DNA of 64,000 nt from Rickettsia sp. Oklahoma-10 (GCF_039954865.1 NZ_CP157197.1:17501-81500), one strand, 5' to 3'; shown: positions 1 through 9,780, counted from the stretch's first letter. Notes: generated by a model from the sequence alone, not told the origin. A program made the numbers and translations.

Positions 1-329
1 TTGTTTAAGATAACTAAGCATAGATACTGTTTATATAACTATAACAGTTCTTTATAACATAAAGATAAGTTAATTGGAAACATTTCAAGTTTTATAGTAA
101 AATGGCATTACTCAACAATTATTGAAGACTTAAAAAGTCTAAGTCATTGTAAAATTACGAAGCAATTCAATAAAAATGCTATTTTTAATTTTGAATATCA
201 TTCTCCTTACAGTTGCTCGCAATAATATCAATCTTTATCTTATAATGCCGGTAAAATTCTTAATTTATCGGGTTGACTAATCAAATCTAAATATGTATTA
301 AATATTAACAAATTAAGGATTGTTTTCTG

Positions 330-1050
330 ATTAATAAAAAACTAAATTCAATAAATGAGGAATTTATAGAAGCCGTAAAGATGGTAATATATAGCAAGTT
401 ATAGCGCTTTTAGAGAACGGGGCTATTAATTTTTCAAGAGTGTACAGGAAATATAGCCTTTCATTATTCCACTATGAACAACAATTTCCAAATGACTCAA
501 TTATTAACTAGATAAAGGGGCGGATCCTAATATTACTAATAATAGATTTATGTGAAACCGCTTACATTTAACATGCACATCCTAAAGTTTGATAATATAA
601 ATACGCAAATGAAAGAATTTCTTGAAAAGAATAGTGAAAAATATGACATTCAAGTAACAGAGATAGAACCAACTATTTTTTCACTACAGTTGAAGAAGAA
701 AATATAGAAACACTAACAAGTCTTTTAAAAGAACATAAAATTATTTTAGATATTAGACGCAGCAATTGTGACACTCCTTATGTATAAACAGTTAATAATA
801 AAGAGAGGGTAAAAATACTTATTGAATACGGTATTCAGTTAATATAACAATATAAAGACTATGGTGAACATATTCCTTTAAATATAACACAATCCCGATA
901 TAATTTAAATTTCTTATAGAAATAAAATCTCCTATAAATCTTACAAATAAAAATAATCAAACTCCTTTAGATATAACATTATTAAGGGGCATAAAGATAT
1001 GATAAACTTATTAAGCAGTACAAGTTTATTTAAAGTAAAATTATCTTGTA
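330..1050 (+). pseudogene. Decayed ankyrin-repeat protein gene
   Basis: No intact frame remains, but broken translations in all three forward frames look like ankyrin repeats. Near the start is an EEFIEAVK-type segment followed by an LLENGA-like piece in another frame. Around 755-830 come NCDTPY and then VKILIEYGIQ. Around 945-1015 comes NNQTPLDITLLRG, and one base shift then gives GHKDMINLL. These are the TPL and LL signatures of ankyrin helices. Intact relatives would be protein-binding proteins of unknown target. Stops and frameshifts are numerous, so the gene is dead. Family assignment is by eye. Confidence 0.55.
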
Positions 1051-1277
1051 AAACACATGAGATAGTAATAAATGTTCTCTATACTTAACAATACTACACT
1101 AAATAAGGAAGTATTGGATCAGAAAGAGAATAGCCAGACTATGTAAGCCTTTGGCATTCCTTAAAACCAATGCTCTATGGTTTTAGAGCAAAAATTCTAT
1201 ATTAGTTTAGTTGTTGAACATACTACTACACACGAACAAGAGTAGACACTGTCTCACGTATTTATAAAACTGTTCTA

Positions 1278-1380
1278 TTTCATTCCAGCAAAAGCGGAAA
1301 CCTAGAAAAAACTTAATATAACATATTTGACAAAACAAGTTTTTATATGTTTTGCTAGATTTCAGCCTCCGCAGATATGA
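1278..1380. repeat. RPE-like palindromic repeat, family A (short copy)
   Basis: The segment opens with cattccagc...cggaaacc and closes with agatttcagcctccgcag. Its centre carries a ttgacaaaac block followed by a ttttatatgttttgctag block. The same order of blocks occurs at 25526-25660 and, reversed, at 28536-28671. This copy is about 30 bases shorter in the middle. It lies between the ankyrin remnant and the rpsU terminator. Confidence 0.55.
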
Positions 1381-1413
1381 TATTAGGATAACTTTTGTAC
1401 TAGAATAATCTAT

Positions 1414-1451
1414 ATAACAAAAAAGCTAGAAACATTAATACTTCTAGCTTT
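1414..1451 (-). terminator. Rho-independent terminator of rpsU
   Basis: On the minus strand a perfect 10-bp stem (aaagctagaa at 1422-1431 pairs with 1442-1451) has a 10-base loop and is followed by six consecutive Ts. It begins about 30 bases after the rpsU stop codon, as expected for an intrinsic terminator. Confidence 0.8.
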
Positions 1452-1479
1452 AGATTTAGTATAAAAATAAGTTTAAATT

Positions 1480-1680
1480 CTATTCATCAAACATTTTTTT
1501 ACGAGCAAATTTTCTTTGTCTTCTCGCTGCTTCTTGTGCTTTACGGACACGCTTTGCTGAAGGCGTTTCATAATAGCGCTGTTCTTTCATCTTACGAAAA
1601 TAAAGCTCCCTTTGTAGCTTTTTCTTAAAATTCTTAAGCGTGTTATCACAATTACCGGCGTGAACATTCACTAGTATCAC
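1480..1680 (-). CDS. rpsU: 30S ribosomal protein S21
   Basis: This is a 66-residue, very basic protein matching S21. It has the MILVNVHAGN start, the central RELYFRKMKEQRYYETPS segment and a KAQEAARRQRKFARKK tail. S21 sits on the 30S platform near the anti-Shine-Dalgarno end of 16S rRNA and helps initiation. The length is normal for the family. The gene stands alone and is transcribed away from the coq9-like gene, with about 60 bases between the two starts. A clear intrinsic terminator follows it. Confidence 0.95.
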   Translation of the reverse strand: MILVNVHAGNCDNTLKNFKKKLQRELYFRKMKEQRYYETPSAKRVRKAQEAARRQRKFARKKMFDE

Positions 1681-1740
1681 TAAATTACTCTCCTTATAAA
1701 GATATTGTGGTTTGAATTATATTGAACTATAATAAGTTAC

Positions 1741-2370
1741 ATGTCAAGGTTAAAAAATATGACCACCCAGGAAGAACATTATATCAAAAAATTAAGCTTC
1801 ATACAATCTTTATTAGAATTATTACCTTTTAATGAATGGAATAATAAGCTCCTTGAAGAAGCAGAAGAAAAGTGTAGCTTTGCCAAAGCCTATAGCTTAA
1901 TACTTTTTCCGGAAGGATTATCTGAAATAGTAGAATTCTTTGAGAACTATTTAGATAAAATTTTATTAGAAAACTTAAGCATAATAGAAGAACCAACAAA
2001 AATAAGAGAGAAAATATCTTTAGCTATAAAGATCAGAGTTAAATCGGTACTACCTATTATTCATAGTAAAAACGCTGCTTATTTTGCATTAAACCCAATA
2101 CAAGGTACTCAGGTTGCATTCCGTAGCTGTGATGCTATTTGGCGTTATGCCGGCGATAAATCTTATGATTTTAATTACTATACTAAAAGAAGCTTATTAC
2201 TCTCGATTTATGTCTCGTCTATTCTTTTTTATATTCAAGACGAATCAGAAAATTATATTGATACTGATAAATTTATTGCGAATTCTGTAGAAAATATAGT
2301 AAAAACTTGCTCACAAATGAAAAAACTACTCGCCCCTTCAAATATTCCCATAGTTAGGATCTTTACTTAA
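1741..2370 (+). CDS. COQ9-family protein, divergent from rpsU
   Basis: This 209-residue soluble protein belongs to the COQ9 / 'rpsU-divergently transcribed protein' family (TIGR02396). The alphaproteobacterial members are named for exactly this head-to-head arrangement with rpsU. Visible features are an acidic helical N-terminal half and the conserved C-terminal segment with the SCDAIWRYAGD motif followed by DFNYYTKRSLL. Mitochondrial COQ9 is a lipid-binding partner of the ubiquinone hydroxylase COQ7. A role in ubiquinone synthesis is therefore inferred, and ubiG lies further along in this window. The start could be the first Met or the Met seven codons in (MTTQEE). Confidence 0.85.
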   Translation: MSRLKNMTTQEEHYIKKLSFIQSLLELLPFNEWNNKLLEEAEEKCSFAKAYSLILFPEGLSEIVEFFENYLDKILLENLSIIEEPTKIREKISLAIKIRVKSVLPIIHSKNAAYFALNPIQGTQVAFRSCDAIWRYAGDKSYDFNYYTKRSLLLSIYVSSILFYIQDESENYIDTDKFIANSVENIVKTCSQMKKLLAPSNIPIVRIFT

Positions 2371-2606
2371 ATATATTTTTGTGTAAAATAATTACCTGGT
2401 AGGTTTGAAATCAGTGTATGGTGATTTGTATTTTAGAATTTATTAAGTTGTATAGTAATGAAAGCTTTACCTAGTAGCATTAATAAAAAACTGTCGATTA
2501 TTACCGTATCAAATTAGAAATGCTATGCAACTTTAAGCTAGCTATTCTTTCATTATAAATCAAAGTTAATTATTATTTAGTAACTCTTTACAAAGCATAA
2601 AAATAA

Positions 2607-2675
2607 GGTCAAGGATTATTTGTTGATAAACTTTTAAAACAAAAATATTAAGAAGCAAATGCTAAGTTTTAATTT
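2607..2675 (+). pseudogene. Possible VapB antitoxin C-terminal remnant
   Basis: Just upstream of the vapC remnant, one frame reads GQGLFVDKLLKQ, a stop, then EANAKF. This resembles the C-terminal toxin-binding tail of AbrB-type VapB antitoxins, which often end in a (R)EAN segment. Nothing recognisable of the DNA-binding half remains. The call rests mostly on position next to vapC. Confidence 0.3.
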
Positions 2676-2686
2676 GTGGTAAAATA

Positions 2687-3060
2687 ATGTCTTCTTATCA
2701 TGATAAATCTGCGGTTCTTGATTCTACTTCTTTGATAATTGTACTTGCTGGAGAAAAAGGACAAGAAAAAATTAACGTGCTACCTGCTACCATACACTAT
2801 AGATTGAGTACTATAAATATTACAGCAATGGTAAATTCTTAATAGATAAATTGAAAGGAGCAAATACATAAGCTATACAAAATCTTATTCCCGTTTGATT
2901 AGGAGCATGCTTTTTTAAGCTAAGAAGTAAACTAAACAACTATGGATTATCACTTGGTGATAATCCTACCTTGCACTTACACTATCAAAAAATTATCTGG
3001 TATATACAGCAGACAAAGCTTGAGCTAGCTTGTAATTTAAAAGTTGTAGTATTGTTTTGA
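2687..3060 (+). pseudogene. vapC: Decayed VapC toxin (PIN-domain ribonuclease)
   Basis: The first frame opens with MSSYHDKSAVLDSTSL and continues through AGEKGQEKINVL and STINITAMVN before running into stops. After frameshifts the end is recognisable as NNYGLSLGD, then a YTAD-like region, then LACNLKVVV and a stop. These match the order in VapC PIN domains: an N-terminal LD-x-S-A-L strand with the first catalytic Asp, an S-x-x-N-x-x-E segment, and the LSLGDR helix. Intact VapC cleaves tRNA or rRNA and is neutralised by VapB. Here the LSLGD Asp survives, but at least four disruptions make it inactive. Confidence 0.65.
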
Positions 3061-3074
3061 TTCGCTAATTTTTA

Positions 3075-3305
3075 TCAAGAAATATTTTAAAGGTCTTCAA
3101 CACTTTATTTAAGAAACTTTTCTGATTCTTTTAATGATAACCACTGTGTTGGTTATTCAATATTTGTTGATGCTTTTGTTCAATAATTATCTTCAAGATT
3201 TTCTCTCCAATCCTTGTATCTTATTTCTTCAAAAGAAAGTTAATTATTTTTCTTATATTTTGAAAATATTTCTCCTATATCAGGAATAGGAGAGAACACA
3301 GCTTG
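3075..3305 (-). pseudogene. Decayed gene of unknown identity
   Basis: One minus-strand frame reads almost continuously: QAVFSPIPDIGEIFSKYKKN, then FEEIRYKDWRENLEDNY, then PTQWLSLKESEKFLK. In-frame stops interrupt it. The composition is protein-like and unlike the surrounding junk. I do not recognise the family. It lies tail to tail with the vapC remnant. Confidence 0.35.
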
Positions 3306-3468
3306 GTTATCGTTATTAATTTTCTTCTTATTAAGAATATTAATTTTAGAAAGTTTTGTGGTTTTCATTTGTCTCCTAAAATTAAATAGTTTAGTACAAA
3401 TTTATGTATTTATCTCTTTATCATTATCTATTATTATAAACCAAGCTATTATAATAATTTCTAAAATA

Positions 3469-6400
3469 ATGACAAATACTAAATATTATACTGAAGTTAG
3501 TTCAAATGCTGATTTTGCAGCTATAGAACGAGCAATACTAAAATTGTGGCAAGACAATAATATATTCCAAAAATCTATTGATAATAGAACTAAAGAGGTC
3601 GCTTTTATCTTTTATGACGGTCCGCCTTTTGCAAACGGTTTACCGCATTACGGTCACTTGCTTACCGGCTTTATTAAAGACGTATATGCTAGATACCAAA
3701 CCATAAAAGGTAAGAAAGTCGAGCGTCGTTTTGGCTGGGACTGTCATGGTCTTCCTGCAGAAATGCAATCAGAAAAAGAGCTTGGCATTTCAGGACGTCT
3801 TGCAATAACTAACTTTGGTATAGAGAAGTTTAATAGTCATTGTAGAGCTTCGGTAATGAAATACGCCGGTGAGTGGGAGCAATATGTCACTCGTCAAGCA
3901 AGATGGGTAGATTTTAAAAATTCTTATAAAACGATGGATAAGAATTTTATGGAATCTGTCCTTTGGGCTTTTAAGGAGCTATATAATAAGGGGTTATTGT
4001 ACGAATCTATGCGGGTAATGCCTTATTCTTGGGCATGCGAAACACCACTTTCTAATTTTGAAACAAGGCTTGATAATTCTTATCGTGAGAGAGTTGATAA
4101 AGCAGTAACAGTGAGTTTCGTGTTAAGAGACAAACTACCACATGGTAAATATAAAGAATATCGTATATTTGCTTGGACCACAACACCTTGGACTCTTCCT
4201 TCAAATCTAGCCCTTGCAGTTGGTAGTGATATAGATTATGCATTATTAGCCCCTAACAATGATATTTGTTATATTATAGCTGCTTCATCAGTTTCTAAAT
4301 ATGCTAAAGAATTAGAATTAAAAGGTGATGAGCAATTTACTATTATTAAAGGCTCAGAGCTGCAAGGATTAAGCTACAAGCCTTTATTCAACTATTTCGA
4401 GAATCATCCAAATAGCTTTAAGATATTTGCTAGCGATTTTGTCGTTGAAGGTGAAGGCACAGGTGTTGTTCATATGGCTCCAGGATTTGGTGAAGATGAC
4501 CAAATACTTTGTGAATCAAAAGGTATCAAACTAGTTTGTCCTATTGATAATAGAGGTAGGTTCACTAAAGAAATTCCTGATTTAGAAGGCTTGCAAGTAT
4601 TTGATGCAAATGACAAAATAATAATCAAACTTAAAGAGCAAGGAAATTGGCTAAAAACCGAGCAGTATATTCATAATTATCCTCATTGCTGGCGTACCGA
4701 TACACCTCTTATATATAAGGCTGTTCCATCATGGTACGTAAAAGTGACAAACTTTAAAGATAAAATGGTAGAGTTAAATCAGCAAATTAACTGGATACCT
4801 TTCCACGTTAAAGATCATTTATTTGGTAAGTGGCTTGAAAATGCTCGTGATTGGTCGATAAGTCGTAATAGATTTTGGGGCACCCCCTTGCCTGTATGGA
4901 AGTCCGATAATCCAAAATATCCACGCATAGATGTTTACGGCTCTATAGAGGAATTAGAGAAAGATTTTGGCGTTAAAGTTACTGATTTACATCGTCCGTT
5001 TATCGATGCACTTACTCGGGCAAATCCTGATGATCCAACCGGTAAATCAACAATGCGTAGAATAGAAGACGTGTTTGATTGCTGGTTTGAAAGCGGCTCA
5101 ATGCCTTATTCGCAAGCTCACTACCCTTTTGAAAATAAAAAGTGGTTTGAGGATCATTTTCCCGCTGATTTTATAGTTGAGTATTCAGCACAAACACGTG
5201 GCTGGTTCTATACTTTAATGGTACTATCTACCGCTTTATTTGATAGTCCACCGTTTTTAAATTGTATATGCCATGGTGTGATTTTAGACTCTACTGGTCA
5301 AAAACTTTCAAAGCGTCTTAATAACTACGCTGATCCGCTAGAGTTATTTGATAAATATGGCTCTGATGCTTTAAGAGTTACTATGCTATCTTCAAACGTT
5401 GTTAAGGGTCAGGAGCTGTTAATTGATAAAGAGGGTAAGATGGTATTCGATACTCTGCGTTTATTCATCAAACCTATTTGGAATGCCTACCATTTCTTTA
5501 CGATGTATGCTAATGCCGATTCACTTAAAGGCAAGTTTGATTTTACTTCTGAAAATGTGCTTGATATTTATATATTATCTAAGCTTAAAATAGCTGTACA
5601 AAAAATTGAAGAAAGTTTAGATAATTTTGATACACAAATGGCTTATCATAAAGTATCAGAGTTTTTTGAAGTTTTAAACAATTGGTATATAAGACGCAGC
5701 CGAGTAAGATTTTGGAAAAGTGAAAAAGATGCAGACAAACAAAATGCTTATAATACTCTATATTCATGTTTAGAGACCATGGCCATTGCGATGTCAGCAC
5801 TAGTGCCTATACTTTCCGAAGCAATATATTTGGGGTTACGCAATATTGTCATCCCGTGGCTTGACTCCCAGATCTCAGAAGATAAACCTAGTAGGATACT
5901 AGATCCCGTAATCAAGTCACAGGATAACATAAAAGGATGCGGGCATGACAACTTATCCGTCCACCTATGTAACTATCCCGATCTCTCAAACTTTGAGGTA
6001 AATCATGAGCTAGTGGCTACTATGGATACTGTGCTTGATATTTGCAGTAATAGTCTATTTATTAGAAGTAATGCAAATGTACGAGTAAGACAACCACTTG
6101 CTAGTATAACTATAATCAGTAAACATAATGATAAACTTAAAAATTTTGAAGATTTAATTAAAGATGAAATTAATGTTAAGGCGATAATTTATCGTGATGA
6201 TCTAGAGAATCATGCAACTAAAAAATTATCGATTAATTTTCCTATGCTCGGCAAACGTTTACCTTATAAAATGAAAGAGATTATAGCTGCTTCTAAAAAA
6301 GGCGAGTGGGAAGCTACTGCAAGTAATTTAGCTATATGCGGTGAAACCTTAAATAGTGAAGAATATAAGCTAGTTTTAGAGCCTTACCCACATATTAAAG

Positions 6401-6714
6401 GAGCAGCAAGTTTTGCGAATAATAGTAGTTTGTTAATACTTGATTTAGAGCTAACGCCTGAATTAATAGAAGAAGGAATAGCTCGAGATATTGTACGCTT
6501 CATACAACAAGCTCGTAAAGATGCTGATTTCTCTATAACTGAAAGGATTTTAATTGAGATAATAAGCGAGCCTAACTTATCTAAAATAATCAATATTTAT
6601 GGAGATTATATTAAAGAACAAACTTTAAGCGAGTTTGCTAAAGACTTTACCCCAGATTATGTCAATGAAATAGAATTAGGAAACCATAAAATACAACTTA
6701 AGATCAAAAGATAG
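3469..6714 (+). CDS. ileS: Isoleucyl-tRNA synthetase with in-frame RPE insert
   Basis: This class I synthetase charges tRNA-Ile and edits Val in a CP1 domain. From the Met at 3469 it is 1081 residues. The HIGH motif is LPHYGH near residue 61 and the KMSKS loop is KLSKR near residue 614. An ERRFGWDCHGLPAE segment and the overall length fit the eukaryote-like (type 2) IleRS, the form associated with mupirocin resistance. The open frame extends 37 codons upstream to a GTG at 3358, but that extension is hydrophobic, unlike any IleRS, and precedes the natural MTNTKYYTEV start. Residues of about 792-829 are a repeat-derived insert (see the RPE at 5845-5955). The frame stays open, so the enzyme is probably functional. 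Confidence 0.95.
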   Translation: MTNTKYYTEVSSNADFAAIERAILKLWQDNNIFQKSIDNRTKEVAFIFYDGPPFANGLPHYGHLLTGFIKDVYARYQTIKGKKVERRFGWDCHGLPAEMQSEKELGISGRLAITNFGIEKFNSHCRASVMKYAGEWEQYVTRQARWVDFKNSYKTMDKNFMESVLWAFKELYNKGLLYESMRVMPYSWACETPLSNFETRLDNSYRERVDKAVTVSFVLRDKLPHGKYKEYRIFAWTTTPWTLPSNLALAVGSDIDYALLAPNNDICYIIAASSVSKYAKELELKGDEQFTIIKGSELQGLSYKPLFNYFENHPNSFKIFASDFVVEGEGTGVVHMAPGFGEDDQILCESKGIKLVCPIDNRGRFTKEIPDLEGLQVFDANDKIIIKLKEQGNWLKTEQYIHNYPHCWRTDTPLIYKAVPSWYVKVTNFKDKMVELNQQINWIPFHVKDHLFGKWLENARDWSISRNRFWGTPLPVWKSDNPKYPRIDVYGSIEELEKDFGVKVTDLHRPFIDALTRANPDDPTGKSTMRRIEDVFDCWFESGSMPYSQAHYPFENKKWFEDHFPADFIVEYSAQTRGWFYTLMVLSTALFDSPPFLNCICHGVILDSTGQKLSKRLNNYADPLELFDKYGSDALRVTMLSSNVVKGQELLIDKEGKMVFDTLRLFIKPIWNAYHFFTMYANADSLKGKFDFTSENVLDIYILSKLKIAVQKIEESLDNFDTQMAYHKVSEFFEVLNNWYIRRSRVRFWKSEKDADKQNAYNTLYSCLETMAIAMSALVPILSEAIYLGLRNIVIPWLDSQISEDKPSRILDPVIKSQDNIKGCGHDNLSVHLCNYPDLSNFEVNHELVATMDTVLDICSNSLFIRSNANVRVRQPLASITIISKHNDKLKNFEDLIKDEINVKAIIYRDDLENHATKKLSINFPMLGKRLPYKMKEIIAASKKGEWEATASNLAICGETLNSEEYKLVLEPYPHIKGAASFANNSSLLILDLELTPELIEEGIARDIVRFIQQARKDADFSITERILIEIISEPNLSKIINIYGDYIKEQTLSEFAKDFTPDYVNEIELGNHKIQLKIKR
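5845..5955 (+). repeat. RPE-type palindromic element inside ileS (family B)
   Basis: Arms gtcatcccgtggcttgactc (from 5848) and a near-complement ending aggataacat (5930) form a long imperfect palindrome around a short AT-rich centre. The same arms flank intergenic copies, for example 17901-17974 and 60424-60506. Inside ileS the element adds about 37 codons, translating with IPWLDSQISEDKPSR and GCGHDN, between the LGLR and LSVHLCNYPD segments of the C-terminal anticodon-binding region. The insert is in frame and polar. Confidence 0.8.
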
Positions 6715-6879
6715 TAAATATATCTTATTATCAATTAAGATCTTAATAATTTAATTAGGTTATATTAATAGTACGTTAAATTAATTTAGGTAAATTATGT
6801 TGCAAAACTCCTACATAACTCTGAGGGGAAAAGGTTTTTAGATTAAAATTAATTAGCCAAACACTACTAAACCAAAATC

Positions 6880-7385
6880 AGAAGCCCAAATATAATAACT
6901 AACGAATATCTAGATAAATACATTAATGCAATCTATCCTGAAGAAGGTAATGCATTTTATATATTATTTAGTTCAAATAACCCTATGTTATAGCTTAACT
7001 TTTAATAATTTAATTTAAGAATCAATAGAACATTAGAAGGAATAGAACAAAATACAAAATATCAACAATCTTTATAAGCAAACCTTCTTTAAAGCAATAA
7101 ACGAAAAAACTTGAAGTAATTAAAAATTTTGTTTAAACATATGGTTTTGATATAAGGCTAAATACCATCTTACACACCATTAAGTACCGCAATTAATGAA
7201 AAAACAGTAAAAATGTTTAAAATATCTTTTACTAAAAATGCTAATTTAGATGACTACAAGAGGTCAAAACATTATTAAATGCAGAGGCAAAAATTAACGA
7301 TAATGAAGATCCATCATCCTTAACATCAGAACATGGACGTGCCACAGTAGTAAAATATTTACTTGAACACAGGGAACTATAATGT
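6880..7385 (+). pseudogene. Decayed ankyrin-repeat protein gene (second)
   Basis: Broken frames give NEYLDKYINAIYPEEGNAFYI, then TPLSTAINEKTVKMFKI and NANLD, then a segment reading EAKINDNEDPSSLTSEHG, and VVKYLLEH. The TPLSTAI and KYLLEH patterns are ankyrin signatures. Many stops make it non-functional. The strong hairpin at 7459-7503 in the same orientation is probably its former terminator. Confidence 0.55.
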
Positions 7386-7458
7386 TAGAGGATGGGGAAA
7401 AGAAAATTGACATCGCGATGTATTGTTACTATTAATTCAGCTAACTAAGATTTCCAAA

Positions 7459-7503
7459 TATAGTACCATGATTATCACATTTCATGGTACTATACGCTTT
7501 TTT
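7459..7503 (+). terminator. Strong intrinsic terminator left by a dead gene
   Basis: A perfect 13-bp stem (tatagtaccatga at 7459-7471 with its complement at 7482-7494) has a 10-base loop. CGC and a run of six Ts follow. It is oriented for plus-strand transcripts, but the only gene upstream on that strand since ileS is the ankyrin remnant. Confidence 0.8.
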
Positions 7504-7539
7504 ATAAATAAATCTAAATCCATATAACTACAGAAGGAA

Positions 7540-7782
7540 ATAATCATTTTAAGAACATAAATACAAAAAAGCTCTAGAAGCTTATAGCACAATAGATAAA
7601 AGTATTATTCTTATGCTCTATATTTATATAGTAGAGTGTTACTTTCAACAAGATAAATTTAAAGGTGACCCTGCAGTGCAGAGCGTAGTACAATAAATGA
7701 GCAAAGGCGAATTCTCCAAAATCTGATTGTATCAAGTCTTTCTAAAATATGCTGTAATAATTTTGCAAATTAAACGAGTATA
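7540..7782. other. Non-coding stretch before pccA
   Basis: A plus-strand fragment of about 45 codons, HKYKKALEAYSTIDKS through FKGDPAVQSVV, ends near 7697. It may be the end of another decayed gene. No hairpin terminator for pccA was found in this stretch. Confidence 0.3.
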
Positions 7783-9780
7783 TCAAGCAAATTCCAATAA
7801 TATCTGTCCTCTTACAACATTATCCTTTTCATTAACATAAATTTTAGCTATTTTACCGTCACTTTCAGCAAGAATCAGGTTTTCCATTTTCATAGCAGTT
7901 AAAACCATAATTTCTTGTCCTGCTATTACTTGCTGCCCTTCCATAACTTTTATTGATGCAATCTGACCACTTAGAGGAGCTTGTAATTCAGTACTTTCTT
8001 CTACTACTACTTTTGAGACCATCAACGCTTCAAGTTCTGATATACGAGGAGAGCGAACAAATGCTTTTACACTAATACCGGCATGTGATAATACATAACC
8101 GGTCCTGATATTCTCAATCCTCACATTTGTCTTTTTACCGTTAATTATAGCTGTAAAAAGTTCATTACCTAAATTCCAGTTACTACGAATATATATTCGG
8201 TCACTTTCGTGACGTATATTATAGCCATTTTCAACAGGTGTAATTAATACAGGGAATAGTTTATCATCAATAGTTACCACCCATCTAGTACCTATTTTAT
8301 TAGCTTGATTATTAATATTGCCGGAAATTAAAGAAGCACGTCTTTGTTCAGATATATAAATGAAAATAGCTGTTGCTAGAAATACTGTTGTTACTTCTGA
8401 GGTTAGACTAGCTCCTGAAAAACCGTCAGGATATTCTTCTTGAATAAAGGCAGTAGAAATATCGCCGCTAACAAAACGCGGATGTAGCATTACTGCTTCT
8501 AAAAAACTGATATTATGAGCAATACCGTTAATTATATAAGAACTCAAAGCCGAACGCATTACCTCAATTGCTTGATCTCTTGTTTCACCGTAAGTACATA
8601 ATTTTGCAATCATCGAATCATAAAACATACTTACTTCACTACCAAGCCCGATCCCTGTATCTATACGGATATTAGGACTCTTTGCAGGTTCGGAATAAGC
8701 TATAATCCTACCGCTAGAAGGTAAAAAACCTCGGCTTGGATTTTCAGCACAAATTCGGGATTCAAATGCCCAACCTTTTAATTTTACGTCATCTTGCGTA
8801 AAAGATAATTTTCTACCAGCAGCAATTTGTATCATTTCTTCAACAATATCTATACTGGTAATTAGCTCAGTAACAGGATGCTCCACTTGCAACCTAGTAT
8901 TCATTTCTAAAAAATAGAAATTTTTATTGCTATCTACTATGAACTCAACAGTACCTGCCGAATAATATCCAACTTTTTGAGATAAAGATATTACCTGTCT
9001 ATACATTTCTTGTCTTACATCTTCGGTAATAAAAGAGCTTGGTGCTTCTTCAATTACTTTTTGATGGTGACGCTGTATTGAACATTCACGCTCTCCAAGA
9101 CATACACTATTACCGTATTGATCGGCCAGTAACTGAATTTCGATATGACGTGGAGTTTGAATTAACTTCTCAATAAATAATCTATCATCACTAAAACTAT
9201 TGGCTGCTTCAAGTTTTGCCGACTCAAAAGCATTTGCCATTTCAGCAGGGTTATTCACCACTCTCATACCACGCCCGCCTCCACCGGCAGCCGCTTTTAC
9301 TATTACCGGAAAACCTATTTCTTTGGCAATATCTACTGCCTGTTTAACATCTTTTATAGTCCCCATATAACCAGGAACGGTACTAACACCCGCCTCTATT
9401 GCAATTTTCTTTGCTTCGATTTTATCGCCCATTTTTTTAATGGTTGTAGCACTAGGACCTATTAAAACTACTCCTTCTCTTTTGAGAATATTGGCAAAAT
9501 TTGAATTTTCCGATAGAAAACCGTAACCTGGATGTACTGCACTTGCCCCACTTTCACGAATCGCCGAAATAATATTTTTAATAGATAAATAACTTTCTGT
9601 TGCAGGAGAATCACCTATATAATAAGCCTCATCCGCATGCTGCACATACATTGAGTTTGTATCTGCTTCAGAATATACTGCAACCGACTTTATACCCATC
9701 TTTTTTAAGGTACGTATTATCCTAACTGCAATCTCGCTACGATTAGCAATTAAAATTTTATCAAATAATGGTTTATTCAT
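7783..9780 (-). CDS. pccA: Propionyl-CoA carboxylase alpha subunit (biotin carboxylase + BCCP)
   Basis: The 665-residue protein carries the biotin carboxylase and biotin carboxyl carrier parts of an acyl-CoA carboxylase. Residues 4-450 hold the biotin carboxylase fold (ILIANRSEIAVRI start, AAGGGGRGMR ATP-grasp loop, EMNTRLQVEHPVTE). The last 70 residues form the biotinyl domain with AMKMEN, Lys 631 being the biotin site. With PccB it converts propionyl-CoA to methylmalonyl-CoA, clearing propionate from odd-chain or amino acid breakdown. It lies 675 bases downstream of pccB on the same strand, so co-transcription through the decayed gap is possible but not shown. Confidence 0.93.
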   Translation of the reverse strand: MNKPLFDKILIANRSEIAVRIIRTLKKMGIKSVAVYSEADTNSMYVQHADEAYYIGDSPATESYLSIKNIISAIRESGASAVHPGYGFLSENSNFANILKREGVVLIGPSATTIKKMGDKIEAKKIAIEAGVSTVPGYMGTIKDVKQAVDIAKEIGFPVIVKAAAGGGGRGMRVVNNPAEMANAFESAKLEAANSFSDDRLFIEKLIQTPRHIEIQLLADQYGNSVCLGERECSIQRHHQKVIEEAPSSFITEDVRQEMYRQVISLSQKVGYYSAGTVEFIVDSNKNFYFLEMNTRLQVEHPVTELITSIDIVEEMIQIAAGRKLSFTQDDVKLKGWAFESRICAENPSRGFLPSSGRIIAYSEPAKSPNIRIDTGIGLGSEVSMFYDSMIAKLCTYGETRDQAIEVMRSALSSYIINGIAHNISFLEAVMLHPRFVSGDISTAFIQEEYPDGFSGASLTSEVTTVFLATAIFIYISEQRRASLISGNINNQANKIGTRWVVTIDDKLFPVLITPVENGYNIRHESDRIYIRSNWNLGNELFTAIINGKKTNVRIENIRTGYVLSHAGISVKAFVRSPRISELEALMVSKVVVEESTELQAPLSGQIASIKVMEGQQVIAGQEIMVLTAMKMENLILAESDGKIAKIYVNEKDNVVRGQILLEFA

